Below the pieces are notes generated by a model. That model was not told the DNA's origin and ran no database searches. It was given only the letters and a program-made list of their open reading frames with translations. This document shows positions 9,129 to 18,187 of a DNA stretch of 35,328 bases, piece by piece (position 1 is the first letter of the stretch; each line of letters opens with the position of its first letter). This stretch comes from Melioribacter sp. (lineage in GTDB: Bacteria > Bacteroidota > Ignavibacteria > Ignavibacteriales > Melioribacteraceae), in assembly GCA_003155655.1 (NCBI GenBank), contig PMDS01000014.1:1-35328 (forward strand). The letters run 5' to 3'. Position numbers and translations under genes: made by a program.

Positions 9129-10222
9129 CTTACAAAGTAGTCCTTCTTCCGGGTGATGGAATTGGCGTTGAAGTGACAAACGCGGCAGTCCGTGTTATTA
9201 AAACTGTTGCCGAGAGTTTCAATGTATCAATGGAATTTAATGAGCAGTTAATAGGCGGAAGTTCTTATGAGAAATATAAAAATCCTCTAACTGATGAAAC
9301 TCTTCAAGCATGTTATGATTCCGATGTTGTTTTTCTTGGCGCTGTTGGCGGGCCTAAATGGGAAACACTTCCTCACAATTTGAAGCCTGAAGCGGCTCTT
9401 TTAAAACTCAGAAAGGCATTGGGACTTTATACAAATATACGTCCTGCTAAAATTTATAACGCATTAATAGATGCATCTACGCTTAAAAAAGAAGTTTTGG
9501 AAGGAACAGATTTTATAGTTCTCCGTGAATTAACCGGTGGAATTTATTTTGGAAATCCGCGCGGGTTTGATAAAGATAGAGGCTGGAACACTATGGAATA
9601 TACCCGTGAAGAAGTTGTGCGCATTGCTCAAATGGCTTTTAAACTTGCACGAATGAGAAGAAAAAAAGTTACCTCTGTTGATAAAGCAAATGTTCTGGAT
9701 GTCTCTCAATTCTGGAGAAATATTGTTCATGAAGTTCATAAAGATTTCCAGGACGTTGAATTAAATGATATGTACGTAGATAATTGCGCTATGCAAATAG
9801 TGCGCAATCCAAAACAGTTTGACGTTTTGCTTACATCTAATCTATTTGGAGATATTTTAAGTGATATAGCGGGAATGATAACAGGCAGCCTGGGCATGCT
9901 TCCATCAGCCAGTATTGGGAACAAATACGCGCTTTATGAGCCGGTTCACGGCAGCGCCCCGGATATTGCCGGACAGGGCAAGGCTAATCCAATTGCTGCA
10001 ATTTCATCAGTTGCAATGATGTTCAATTATTCATTTCAAATGCAAAAAGCCGCTGAAATGATAGAAACAGCAATTGAAAAAGTTTTGGTTCAAGGCTATA
10101 GAACAGCAGATATTATTTCTGACGGATGTAAGCTGGTTTCAACAGAACAAATGGCAGAATGTGTAATAGAGAATTATCATGAAATTTTTAACCAGCAGGC
10201 AATTGGAGTTTTTACTTTATAA
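9125..10222 (+). CDS. leuB: 3-isopropylmalate dehydrogenase
   Basis: LeuB oxidises and decarboxylates 3-isopropylmalate to 4-methyl-2-oxopentanoate using NAD. In this operon it is also expected to act on 3-methylmalate in the citramalate route to 2-oxobutyrate. The 365 residues include the [10 protein letters not shown] opening, the [15 protein letters not shown] substrate loop and the [10 protein letters not shown] signature. Also present are the K-A-N-V catalytic Lys region, the metal-binding [14 protein letters not shown] aspartates, and the NAD-binding [18 protein letters not shown] that marks LeuB over NADP-isocitrate dehydrogenase. The start overlaps ilvC by 4 bases. A hexamer-repeat spacer follows directly after the stop codon. 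Confidence 0.95.
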   Translation: MTYKVVLLPGDGIGVEVTNAAVRVIKTVAESFNVSMEFNEQLIGGSSYEKYKNPLTDETLQACYDSDVVFLGAVGGPKWETLPHNLKPEAALLKLRKALGLYTNIRPAKIYNALIDASTLKKEVLEGTDFIVLRELTGGIYFGNPRGFDKDRGWNTMEYTREEVVRIAQMAFKLARMRRKKVTSVDKANVLDVSQFWRNIVHEVHKDFQDVELNDMYVDNCAMQIVRNPKQFDVLLTSNLFGDILSDIAGMITGSLGMLPSASIGNKYALYEPVHGSAPDIAGQGKANPIAAISSVAMMFNYSFQMQKAAEMIETAIEKVLVQGYRTADIISDGCKLVSTEQMAECVIENYHEIFNQQAIGVFTL

Positions 10223-10282
10223 GAACATGAGTAAGATTAAGAATAAGATTATGAGTAAGACTAAGAGCATGAGCAAGAAATA
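10223..10282 (+). repeat. Degenerate hexanucleotide tandem repeat between leuB and leuA
   Basis: Ten consecutive 6-base units, all beginning GA, start at the base after the leuB stop. They are GAACAT, GAGTAA, GATTAA, GAATAA, GATTAT, GAGTAA, GACTAA, GAGCAT, GAGCAA, GAAATA, with consensus near GAGTAA. In one frame the block reads as a basic 18-codon mini-ORF starting ATG 10227 (MSKIKNKIMSKTKSMSKK). I read that as a by-product of the repeat rather than a gene. It occupies most of the 92-base leuB-leuA gap; the leuA ribosome binding site follows it. Confidence 0.7.
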
Positions 10283-10314
10283 ATAATAAAGCAGTTTGAT
10301 AAATAAAAGGTGTT

Positions 10315-11892
10315 ATGATGAATGAACGAATAATAATATTTGACACAACTTTGCGGGATGGAGAACAATCACCCGGTGCATCTTTGAATGTATATGAGAA
10401 ATTGGAAATTGCAAGACAGCTTGCAAAACTAAAAGTAGATGTTATAGAAGCAGGATTTCCGGTTTCTTCTCCGGCACAGTTTGAAGCTGTAAAAAGAATA
10501 GCCGATGAATCTGAAGTTATTATTGCCGGGCTGGCGCGCACAAAAGAGATTGACATTAAATCTGCATATGATTCATTGCGTAATGCAAAACATCCGCGCA
10601 TTCATATATTTCTATGCACGTCGGATATTCATATTCTAGGAAAATTTGCAGATAGTAAATATGGCTTGACTCTTGAAGAAAAGAGAAAAACAATTTTAAA
10701 AATGTCTGTTGACGCTGTTACATATGCAAAGGCACTTGTACCGGATGTGGAATTTTCTGCAGAGGATGCAGGGCGGACAGATATCGGTTATCTCTCTGAA
10801 GTAATTGAAGCGGTAATTGAAGCCGGGGCAAATACTGTTAATATTCCCGATACTACAGGCTATACCTTCCCCACAGAATTTGGAGCTAAAATTGCCGATT
10901 TGAAAAAAAGAGTAAAAAACATAGACAAGGCAATTATCAGCGTTCATTGCCATAACGACCTGGGTCTTGCGGTTGCAAATTCAATTTCTGCAATTCAGAA
11001 TGGCGCACGCCAGATTGAATGTACAATCAATGGAATTGGAGAAAGAGCCGGCAATGCATCTCTTGAAGAAATTGTAATGGCTCTTAAAGTAAGAAATGAT
11101 ATTTGTAACTATTATACAGATATAGACATTACAGAAATTTATAACACAAGCAGGATGGTTTCAGGATTTACCGGAATAATAGTCCAGCCCAACAAAGCAG
11201 TTGTTGGAGAAAATGCTTTTGCACATGAATCCGGGATTCATCAGGATGGAGTTTTAAAAAGTAAGCAGACCTATGAAATAATGACTCCCGAGTCTGTGGG
11301 AGTAAATAAAACCAAAATTGTACTTGGAAGACATTCGGGCAGGCATGGTTTAAAATCGCGCTTAGGTGAGCTTGGCTACCATCCTTCAGAAGAAGAGATG
11401 CAAAAAATTTATGAAGCATTTCTTGTACTTGCAGATAAAAAGAAAGAAATCTTTGATGATGACTTAAGGGTATTAATGGGTGATGAAATTTATAAAGAAG
11501 AAGAGCTTTATGAACTTCAATATTTACATGTAAATGCCGGTACAGATGTAATTCCAACAGCAACAGTAAGAATCAAATCAAATGAAAAAATGCTTCAGGA
11601 ATCTTCTACGGGCGATGGCCCGGTTGATGCAAGTTTTAATGCTATTGAAAGAGCGCTTGAATTAAAATTAGTAGTTGAATCGTATAATGTTAGATCAGTT
11701 ACTTCAGGCAGGCAGGCGCTGGGCGAAGCTATTGTGAGAATTAGAAATGGCGAAAATTCATTTACCGGAAGAGGCACCTCAACAGATATTATAGAAGCAA
11801 GCGCAAAGGCGTTTCTGCAGGCAATAAATCAATACCTGCTTTTTACAAAAGCGAGCATTGAATTTCATCAAGACGAATTGGCAATTAAATAG
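10315..11892 (+). CDS. leuA: 2-isopropylmalate synthase
   Basis: LeuA condenses acetyl-CoA with 2-oxoisovalerate to 2-isopropylmalate, the committed step to leucine. The 525 residues carry the FDTTLRDGEQSPGASLN signature at the N-terminus. The metal-binding HCHNDLG begins at His211, and GIGERAGNASLEE follows. A full C-terminal LeuA dimer/regulatory domain contains the GDGPVDASFNAIERAL and SGRQALGEA stretches, so leucine feedback inhibition is likely. There are tandem ATGs at 10315 and 10318; AAGG at about 10307-10310 suits the second slightly better, changing the product by one residue. This is the leucine-type synthase; the citramalate-type paralogue lies at the end of the operon. Confidence 0.95.
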   Translation: MMNERIIIFDTTLRDGEQSPGASLNVYEKLEIARQLAKLKVDVIEAGFPVSSPAQFEAVKRIADESEVIIAGLARTKEIDIKSAYDSLRNAKHPRIHIFLCTSDIHILGKFADSKYGLTLEEKRKTILKMSVDAVTYAKALVPDVEFSAEDAGRTDIGYLSEVIEAVIEAGANTVNIPDTTGYTFPTEFGAKIADLKKRVKNIDKAIISVHCHNDLGLAVANSISAIQNGARQIECTINGIGERAGNASLEEIVMALKVRNDICNYYTDIDITEIYNTSRMVSGFTGIIVQPNKAVVGENAFAHESGIHQDGVLKSKQTYEIMTPESVGVNKTKIVLGRHSGRHGLKSRLGELGYHPSEEEMQKIYEAFLVLADKKKEIFDDDLRVLMGDEIYKEEELYELQYLHVNAGTDVIPTATVRIKSNEKMLQESSTGDGPVDASFNAIERALELKLVVESYNVRSVTSGRQALGEAIVRIRNGENSFTGRGTSTDIIEASAKAFLQAINQYLLFTKASIEFHQDELAIK

Positions 11893-11907
11893 AATTAAGG
11901 AAAGTTT

Positions 11908-13203
11908 ATGGGAATGACAATCACAGAAAAAATTTTAGCAAAAGCCGCACGGCGGGAAAATGTTAAAGCCGGAGACAATTTATGGATAGATGTTGATGTG
12001 CTAATGACGCACGATGTTTGCGGTCCGCCAACAATTGCTATTTGGAAAAAGGAATTTGGAGAAAAAGCAAAAATTTGGGATAAAGAGAAACTCGTTATTT
12101 TTCCCGATCATTATATCTTTACAAAAAACCCTCACGCCAACAGAAATGTAGATATTCTGCGTCAGTTTGCAAATGACTACGATATAAAAAACTATTATGA
12201 TGTTGGAACTGAAAGATACAAGGGCGTCTGTCATATCGCTCTTGCTGAGGAAGGTTACGACGTACCTGGAACTGTATTATTTGGAACAGATTCCCACACG
12301 TGCACCTCCGGTGCATTCGGAATGTTTGCAACCGGTGTGGGAAATACCGATGCAGCATTTATTCTTGGAACAGGAAAAATTTGGGAAAAAATTCCTGAAT
12401 CAATGAAGTTTACTTTTAACGGTAAGATGCCGAATTACCTAACTGCAAAGGATTTGATTCTTCAAATACTTGGCGATATTGGAACAGACGGCGCAACATA
12501 CCGCGCTATGGAGTTTGACGGTGAGTCAATCTTTTCGTTGTCTATGTTTGAAAGAATGACTTTAACAAACATGGCAATTGAAGCAGGCGGCATGAATGGC
12601 ATAATAGCAGTTGACGAGGCCACAAAAAAATATCTTTCGGAAATAGGAATAACTGATTACAAAATTTTTGAAAGTGACAGCGATGCAAAATATCATTCAA
12701 CATATAAGTATGATGTTTCAAAAATTGAGCCGTTAGTTGCTAAGCCTCACAGCCCCGATAACCGTGATACCGTACGCAATGTACAGGGAACGAAGTTGAC
12801 CAAGTGTTACATTGGATCATGCACAGGCGGGAAAATTACGGATTTTCGTTATGCTGCTGGCCTGCTCTTCGGAAAGCAGGTTAAAGTAACAACTTTTATT
12901 GTTCCTGCAAGTACTGCAATTGCTAAACAATTGGAGGAAGAAACAATTAGCGGTGTTTCATTAAAAGATATTTTTGAAAAATCCGGCTGTATTATTGCGG
13001 AATCATCATGCGCTGCCTGCCTTGGCGGACCGTCAGATACAATTGGCAGAAGTGTTGATGGAGATGTTGTAATTTCAACAACTAACAGAAACTTTCCCGG
13101 CAGAATGGGCAGCAAGAAATCACAGGTATACCTTGCTTCACCATTAACGGTTGCAGCATCTGCAATAACCGGTAAAATTACAGATCCGAGAGAATTTTTA
13201 TAA
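11908..13203 (+). CDS. leuC: 3-isopropylmalate dehydratase, large subunit
   Basis: This aconitase-family iron-sulfur subunit isomerises 2- to 3-isopropylmalate with LeuD, and probably (R)-citramalate to 3-methylmalate. At 431 residues it belongs to the shorter archaeal/HacA-type LeuC class rather than the roughly 465-residue E. coli type. Cluster ligands are Cys305 in GSCTGGK and Cys368 and Cys371 in SSCAACLGG. Other signatures are DHYIFTKNPHA, GTDSHTCTSGAFGMFATGVGNTD and NRNFPGRMG. An AAGGAAAG ribosome binding site is 3-4 bases before the ATG at 11908. The gene lies 15 bases after leuA and 37 before leuD. Confidence 0.94.
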   Translation: MGMTITEKILAKAARRENVKAGDNLWIDVDVLMTHDVCGPPTIAIWKKEFGEKAKIWDKEKLVIFPDHYIFTKNPHANRNVDILRQFANDYDIKNYYDVGTERYKGVCHIALAEEGYDVPGTVLFGTDSHTCTSGAFGMFATGVGNTDAAFILGTGKIWEKIPESMKFTFNGKMPNYLTAKDLILQILGDIGTDGATYRAMEFDGESIFSLSMFERMTLTNMAIEAGGMNGIIAVDEATKKYLSEIGITDYKIFESDSDAKYHSTYKYDVSKIEPLVAKPHSPDNRDTVRNVQGTKLTKCYIGSCTGGKITDFRYAAGLLFGKQVKVTTFIVPASTAIAKQLEEETISGVSLKDIFEKSGCIIAESSCAACLGGPSDTIGRSVDGDVVISTTNRNFPGRMGSKKSQVYLASPLTVAASAITGKITDPREFL

Positions 13204-13240
13204 AAGCTTCTTATTAGAAGTAAAGTTAAAAGGACAGAAA

Positions 13241-13798
13241 ATGGAAAAGAAAATTATCGGAAAAGCTTATGTTCTTGGAGATAACATTGACACTGATCAA
13301 ATTATTCCGGCAGAACATTTAGTATACAGTACAAGCGACCCGGAAGAATTGAAGAAGTATGGACACTTTGCATTATCGAGCGTGCCAATTGAGAAAGCCG
13401 GTCTGCCCGAAGGCGGGAAACCATTTATTCAAGGAGACGATTATCATTCAGAGTACAGCATAGTAATTGGAGGATCAAATTTTGGGTGTGGTTCTTCGCG
13501 CGAACATGCACCGCTGGCACTTCAGGTTGCCGGGGTAAAAGTTGTAATTGCCGAATCGTACGCTCGAATTTTTTACCGCAATTCGGTTGATGGCGGATTT
13601 GTGATCCCATATGAGTGTCAGTCGAAAGTAAATGATAAAATAAGAACCGGTGATGTTATTGAGGTTGATGTTGACAAAAATGAAATAACCAATCATGAAA
13701 ATGGATCTGTATATAAACTAAACCCGCTTGGTGATGTATTTCAAATTGTTGAAGCAGGCGGATTGTTTGAATATGCCCGCACAACGGGAATGATTTAA
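13241..13798 (+). CDS. leuD: 3-isopropylmalate dehydratase, small subunit
   Basis: This swivel-domain partner of LeuC carries part of the substrate pocket. The family signatures DNIDTDQIIPAEHL near the N-terminus and GGSNFGCGSSREHAPLAL in the middle are present, followed by ARIFYRNSVDGGF. The short 185-residue length fits the archaeal/HacB-type small subunit that accompanies the short LeuC. The start has an AAAGGA ribosome binding site. The citramalate synthase gene begins 35 bases downstream, which fits one LeuCD serving both the leucine and the citramalate pathway. Confidence 0.93.
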   Translation: MEKKIIGKAYVLGDNIDTDQIIPAEHLVYSTSDPEELKKYGHFALSSVPIEKAGLPEGGKPFIQGDDYHSEYSIVIGGSNFGCGSSREHAPLALQVAGVKVVIAESYARIFYRNSVDGGFVIPYECQSKVNDKIRTGDVIEVDVDKNEITNHENGSVYKLNPLGDVFQIVEAGGLFEYARTTGMI

Positions 13799-13833
13799 AT
13801 AAAATATTGTGTAAAAGAAATAAAGAGAATGAT

Positions 13834-15441
13834 ATGAAATCAGATTACATCGAACTATTTGACACAACTTTGAGGGACGGAACTCAGGGTGAAGGAGTTA
13901 ATCTTTCAATAATAGATAAACTTGCAATTACACAGAAGCTTGATGAATTTGGAATTGATATCATTGAAGGGGGCTGGCCCGGCAGCAATCCGCGTGATGA
14001 AGAATTTTTTCAAAGTGTTAAAAAACTTCATCTAAAACACGCACAAATTTGTGCATTTGGTTCAACGGCAAGATTTCCGAATAAAATTTCTGAAGACGCA
14101 AATTTAAACGCCATTCTTAAAGCTGAAACGCCTGTTGTTAGTATTTTTGGAAAAACATGGAAATTCCATGCTATTAAGGGTCTTGGACTTACAGAAGATG
14201 AAAACGAGGAACTCATTTATAAATCGGTTCAGTTTCTTAAGGAACATGGCAGAAAAGTTGTGTTTGATGCCGAACATTTTTTTGACGGATTTAAGGATAG
14301 TGAACAGTTTGCATTAAGAATGCTAAAGGCAGCAGAAAGTGCGGGCGCAGACGTAATAACTCTTTGTGATACGAATGGAGGAACTCTTTCAAACGAAGTA
14401 GTATATGCTGTTACAAAAGTTAAGAGTGCAATAAAGAAGCCTATCGGCATACATACACATAACGACGGAGAATTAGCGGTTGCAAATTCTTTGGCGGCAA
14501 TTGAAACCGGGGCGGTACACGTTCAGGGAACAATAAATGGGGTAGGCGAAAGGTGCGGCAATGCAAATTTGGTAAGCGTTATTCCAAATTTAATATTGAA
14601 GATGAATCTAAAAACAAAAAATGAAATCCACCTTGATGAATTGACGTCGCTCTCAAATTTTGCTTTTGAAATAATGAATCTTGTTCCAAATACACGGGCA
14701 GCTTTTGTAGGCAATTCTGCTTTTGCACACAAGGGAGGTATTCACGTAAGCGCAGTGCTAAAAGATAACAGAATGTATGAACATATAGACCCCAATAGAG
14801 TTGGCAATAAACAGCGCGTATTGGTTTCTGATCTTGCGGGACAGAGCAATATTAAATATAAAGCTAAAGAATTTGGTATTGATCTTTCAGTAGACAATGA
14901 TCTGAGCAAAAAATTAGTTTCTCATATTAAATCATTAGAATATGACGGGTACCAGTTTGACGGGGCTGAAGCATCATTTGAGTTGATACTACGTTCAGAA
15001 ACTAATGAATTTTCCCCGTACTTCAAGACGCTGGAGTCTAAAGTACATGTAACATTTGATAATCAAAAGCAGACGACATCTGAAGTAGTACTGAAAATTG
15101 AAGTTGATGGCGAAATTGAACACACTGCCGCCAATGGCGATGGCCCCGTTAATGCGCTTGATAATGCACTTAGAAAAGCCTTGACGCGTTTTTATCCGGA
15201 AATTTCTAAAATAAAATTGATTGACTATAAAGTCCGCGTGCTTAACGAAAAAAATGGAACCGCTGCAAAAGTCCGGGTATTAATTCAATCCAGCGACAGC
15301 ATTGACACGTGGTCAACAGTTGGTGTTTCTGAAAATATAATTGAAGCAAGCTGGCAGGCAATATGCGACAGTGTGAACTACAAGCTTTTCAAAATTGAAA
15401 AAGAAAAATCTTCCATTCTGAATTTAAATATAGCCGAATAA
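13834..15441 (+). CDS. cimA: (R)-citramalate synthase
   Basis: CimA condenses acetyl-CoA with pyruvate to citramalate, giving a threonine-independent path to 2-oxobutyrate and isoleucine. The 535-residue protein has the LeuA fold but the citramalate-type signatures. These are LFDTTLRDGTQGEGVNLS, then IIEGGWPGSNPRDEEFF (LeuA has EAGFP here), a metal-binding HTHNDGELAVANS, and GVGERCGNANL. A C-terminal regulatory domain includes ANGDGPVNALDNALRKAL. ATG 13834 is used because it has AAGAGAA upstream and gives the family N-terminus; an in-frame TTG at 13807 would add nine residues. It closes the ilv-leu operon, and a 201-base gap follows with no convincing terminator. Confidence 0.92.
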   Translation: MKSDYIELFDTTLRDGTQGEGVNLSIIDKLAITQKLDEFGIDIIEGGWPGSNPRDEEFFQSVKKLHLKHAQICAFGSTARFPNKISEDANLNAILKAETPVVSIFGKTWKFHAIKGLGLTEDENEELIYKSVQFLKEHGRKVVFDAEHFFDGFKDSEQFALRMLKAAESAGADVITLCDTNGGTLSNEVVYAVTKVKSAIKKPIGIHTHNDGELAVANSLAAIETGAVHVQGTINGVGERCGNANLVSVIPNLILKMNLKTKNEIHLDELTSLSNFAFEIMNLVPNTRAAFVGNSAFAHKGGIHVSAVLKDNRMYEHIDPNRVGNKQRVLVSDLAGQSNIKYKAKEFGIDLSVDNDLSKKLVSHIKSLEYDGYQFDGAEASFELILRSETNEFSPYFKTLESKVHVTFDNQKQTTSEVVLKIEVDGEIEHTAANGDGPVNALDNALRKALTRFYPEISKIKLIDYKVRVLNEKNGTAAKVRVLIQSSDSIDTWSTVGVSENIIEASWQAICDSVNYKLFKIEKEKSSILNLNIAE

Positions 15442-15642
15442 AAATATTTTTTGTAGTTTTTAACAATTATCAAGACAATAAATATTATTGATGCGCCATC
15501 TCTTTTAAAGAAAGATTTAACTTTAATTTTCATAATCCATTTATTAACTTTTTTAAGCACAAAATTGATTAATAAGAAAATCCTCTGAAAATGTAATTAT
15601 GACGATAATTGAGATTATTATTAAAGTTGATAGGAGTAAAAA

Positions 15643-16416
15643 ATGGAAAAGAATGGTAAGGTATCGACCAGCATTATTAACGGGATTGCAACGGTCAGTT
15701 TTTCAAACCCTAAGGGTAACTCGCTTACAGTAAAGTTGTCTAAAGAAATTACAGACGCAATAAATAAATTTGCTTTAGATAAACACGCGCATGTTATAAT
15801 AATACGCAGCGAGGGTGAAAAAAACTTCTGTGCAGGCGCTTCTTTTGATGAATTATTAGAAATAAAAGATTTTAAAAAGGGCAAAGAATTTTTTATGGGC
15901 TTTGCGCTTTTAATTAACGCAATGCGCAAATGTCCTAAATTTATTATTGCACGCGTTCAGGGGAAAGCGGTTGGAGGAGGAGTTGGTTTAGCTGCCTCGG
16001 CAGATTATACAATAGCTTCGAGCGAAGCTTCAGTAAGGCTAAGCGAACTTGCACTTGGGTTAGGTCCTTTTGTTGTTGGACCGGCGATTGAAAGAAAAAT
16101 TGGAAAGACAGCATTTATAACAATGTCAATTGATGCGGAATGGCACGATGCTTTCTGGGCAAAGCAAACAGGTTTATTTACAAAAGTCTTTTCAAACAAT
16201 CATGATTTGGATGAAGCAGTTTCTGAACTTGCAAAAAAAATTGCTGGCTGTAACCAGGAAGCAATTTCTCAAATGAAAAAGGTTTTTTGGGAGGGAACTG
16301 AAAATTGGGATGAGCTCCTGGAAGAAAGGGCAGAAATAAGCGGTAAACTAGCACTAAGTGAATTTACAAAGAGTTACATAAAGACATTTAAGGAAAGAAC
16401 GGTTCAAACAAACTAA
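15643..16416 (+). CDS. Enoyl-CoA hydratase/isomerase (crotonase) family protein
   Basis: The 257 residues are the usual length for the crotonase family, which acts on acyl-CoA thioesters. Oxyanion-hole stretches are NFCAGASFDEL (Ala64/Gly65) and VQGKAVGGGVGLAA (Gly111-113). The second catalytic Glu (Glu164 of rat enoyl-CoA hydratase) is probably Glu135 in LSELALGLGP. The first (Glu144 in GGGCELA) is replaced by Gly115 in GGGVGLA. The SELALGLGPFVVGPAIERKIG region (in part) resembles Bacteroidota proteins annotated as methylglutaconyl-CoA hydratase-like. The substrate is therefore uncertain, and plain hydratase activity is doubtful. A TAGGAG site precedes the ATG. The next gene starts 9 bases after its stop. 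Confidence 0.85.
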   Translation: MEKNGKVSTSIINGIATVSFSNPKGNSLTVKLSKEITDAINKFALDKHAHVIIIRSEGEKNFCAGASFDELLEIKDFKKGKEFFMGFALLINAMRKCPKFIIARVQGKAVGGGVGLAASADYTIASSEASVRLSELALGLGPFVVGPAIERKIGKTAFITMSIDAEWHDAFWAKQTGLFTKVFSNNHDLDEAVSELAKKIAGCNQEAISQMKKVFWEGTENWDELLEERAEISGKLALSEFTKSYIKTFKERTVQTN

Positions 16417-16425
16417 TAGAATGCA

Positions 16426-16953
16426 ATGATGAAACCACGAAAAATCGTTTTGCTATTTACCTGGGCAATACTGTTTTCTAATTTAGGCGCCCAGCCGGCT
16501 GAAAAAAACTTATGGAAGGCTTATAATTTTTTAATTGGTATATGGGAAGGGGAGGGAAACGGTCAGCCCGGGCAGGGATCCGGTACAATTATTTTTGAAT
16601 ATTCGCTTGATAATAATATCATTATCAGAAAAAATCATAATGAATATCCTGCAACTTCAGATAGACCGGCTTTTGTTCATGATGATCTCCTGGTATATTA
16701 TATTGAGGGCAATTATGCCCTAGCTATTTATTTTGATAATGAAGGACACCTGATTCATTATTCAAATAGTTTTTCAGCAGATTCAACTTCTTTGGTAATG
16801 GTGAGCGATGTTAATCCGGGAGCGCCAAGATACAGGCTCACTTATACAAAACTCGAGCCGTCTAAAATGAAAGTGACGTTTGAATTTGCACCGCCCGGGA
16901 AACCGGAAGAGTTTAAAAAATATGTTGAAGGGGTCGTAAGAAAAAAGATCTGA
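16426..16953 (+). CDS. Exported lipocalin-like protein of unknown function
   Basis: This 175-residue protein has a hydrophobic signal sequence cleaved about after NLGAQ (residue 22). The mature part is beta-rich and starts with FLIGIWEGEGNGQPGQGSG. The pattern of a short helix, a Gly-Trp-Glu-Gly strand and alternating hydrophobic strands resembles small lipocalin/nitrobindin or DUF1579-type barrels. I do not recognise the exact family, and no catalytic motif is visible. It begins 9 bases after the crotonase stop, so the two are probably co-transcribed. Tandem ATGs (16426, 16429) make the start uncertain by one residue. Confidence 0.7.
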   Translation: MMKPRKIVLLFTWAILFSNLGAQPAEKNLWKAYNFLIGIWEGEGNGQPGQGSGTIIFEYSLDNNIIIRKNHNEYPATSDRPAFVHDDLLVYYIEGNYALAIYFDNEGHLIHYSNSFSADSTSLVMVSDVNPGAPRYRLTYTKLEPSKMKVTFEFAPPGKPEEFKKYVEGVVRKKI

Positions 16954-17034
16954 AATTTATGATAAAGGATCAGAGGATATTTAGGCGGCAAAAGAAATAT
17001 TAAGTTTACAGTATAAAATAAAAAGGTAGAGAAA

Positions 17035-17382
17035 ATGGATAAAATAAAACTGAAATATCACCACCTGGGAATTCCGACTAAAGAAAAACATGAAAATGAA
17101 ACCTTCCTCGAAAAATTTAAAACGTATGTATCAGGATATGATACCAGCCAATATAAAATAGAATGGATGCGCTATGAAAAAGACGCGCCCCTACCTGAAA
17201 TAGTGAAAACTGTTCCTCATGTTGCCTTTGAAGTTGATAACCTTGAAGAAGCAATAAAGGGAAAAGATATTTTGATTGAACCGAATAGCCCTTCACCCGG
17301 TGTAATGGTTGCATTTATTATTGAGAATGGGGCGCCTGTTGAATTATTACAAATAGACAGATCAATTGCAAAAGAATTATAA
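17035..17382 (+). CDS. VOC-fold (glyoxalase/bleomycin-resistance superfamily) protein
   Basis: This small 115-residue protein has paired beta-alpha-beta-beta-beta modules. The opening KYHHLGIPTKEKHENE carries a His typical of the first metal-binding strand. PHVAFEVDNLEEAIKGKD begins the second module, and the ending GAPVELLQI places a Glu where VOC proteins have a metal ligand. The chemistry is unknown. The ribosome binding site is weak (AGGTAGAG). The class D beta-lactamase gene follows after 25 bases in the same direction. Confidence 0.7.
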   Translation: MDKIKLKYHHLGIPTKEKHENETFLEKFKTYVSGYDTSQYKIEWMRYEKDAPLPEIVKTVPHVAFEVDNLEEAIKGKDILIEPNSPSPGVMVAFIIENGAPVELLQIDRSIAKEL

Positions 17383-17407
17383 ATGATTAAACTATAGCGA
17401 ATTATAA

Positions 17408-18187
17408 ATGAAAAAATCACTTATCGTGTTATTTCTTCTATCAATTACAATTTCAGCCCAAAGTAAAGAATCATTGAACATTGAAGGATTTTTTGAAGGG
17501 CATAATGGCTGCTTTGTCTGTTTCAATAAACAAAGCGGTGAATACTTTAAATATAACCGAACCCGCTGCAAGCAAAGATTTTTGCCCGCATCAACATTTA
17601 AAATTCCGAATTCTCTGATAGGACTGGAAACAAAAGTTATTGCAGACGAAAATTTTGTTATCAAGTGGGACGGCGTTGAAAGACAAATAAAAGAATGGAA
17701 TAGAGATCAGACGCTGTCTTCTGCCATTCAATTTTCTGTTGTGCCGTATTATCAGGAATTAGCCCGCAGGGTGGGCAAAACAACAATGCAAAAATTCCTG
17801 AATGAATTTAGCTATGGCAACAAAACTATTGGAAAAAATGTTGATAGATTCTGGCTGGATAACTCGCTTAAAATTTCTGCCGACGAGCAGATTGAATTCC
17901 TTAAGAAATTTTATGATTACAAACTGAACATATCCAGGAGATCGATTGATATAGTAAAGAAAATCATGCCGCAAGAAAAATATAATAAGTCTTTGTTAAA
18001 ATTTAAAACCGGAACAGGCACAAAAGAGGACGGCAATTATATAGGCTGGCTAGTTGGATATGTTGAAAAGGAAAATAATGTTTATATCTATGCATTTAAT
18101 ATAGAAGCAAAAACGTATGAAGAAGTTAAACAATTACGCGATACGAAATCCCGCGAAATATTGAAGTACTTGAAAATAATAGAATAA
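17408..18187 (+). CDS. Class D (OXA-type) beta-lactamase
   Basis: This 259-residue exported serine beta-lactamase hydrolyses beta-lactam rings through an acyl-enzyme. All class D motifs are in order. The signal peptide ends near ISAQ (18). STFK is at 62-65, with Ser62 as nucleophile and Lys65 the residue carbamylated in OXA enzymes. SVV is at 110-112 and YGN at 136-138. A Trp at 149 (RFWLDNSLKIS) matches the Trp that stabilises the carbamate. KTG is at 200-202. Length matches OXA enzymes (about 250-275). It could be a resistance enzyme or a resident chromosomal OXA-like protein; no mobile element flanks it, and base composition looks like its neighbours. BlaR-type sensor proteins are a homologous alternative, but no membrane sensor domain is present. 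Confidence 0.9.
   Translation: MKKSLIVLFLLSITISAQSKESLNIEGFFEGHNGCFVCFNKQSGEYFKYNRTRCKQRFLPASTFKIPNSLIGLETKVIADENFVIKWDGVERQIKEWNRDQTLSSAIQFSVVPYYQELARRVGKTTMQKFLNEFSYGNKTIGKNVDRFWLDNSLKISADEQIEFLKKFYDYKLNISRRSIDIVKKIMPQEKYNKSLLKFKTGTGTKEDGNYIGWLVGYVEKENNVYIYAFNIEAKTYEEVKQLRDTKSREILKYLKIIE

Noticed and set aside
10227-10283. 18-codon basic mini-ORF between leuB and leuA
   Set aside because: Explained by the GAnnan hexamer repeat; no ribosome binding site of its own beyond the end of leuB.
13807-13833. TTG start nine codons upstream of cimA
   Set aside because: ATG 13834 has a ribosome binding site and the family N-terminus.
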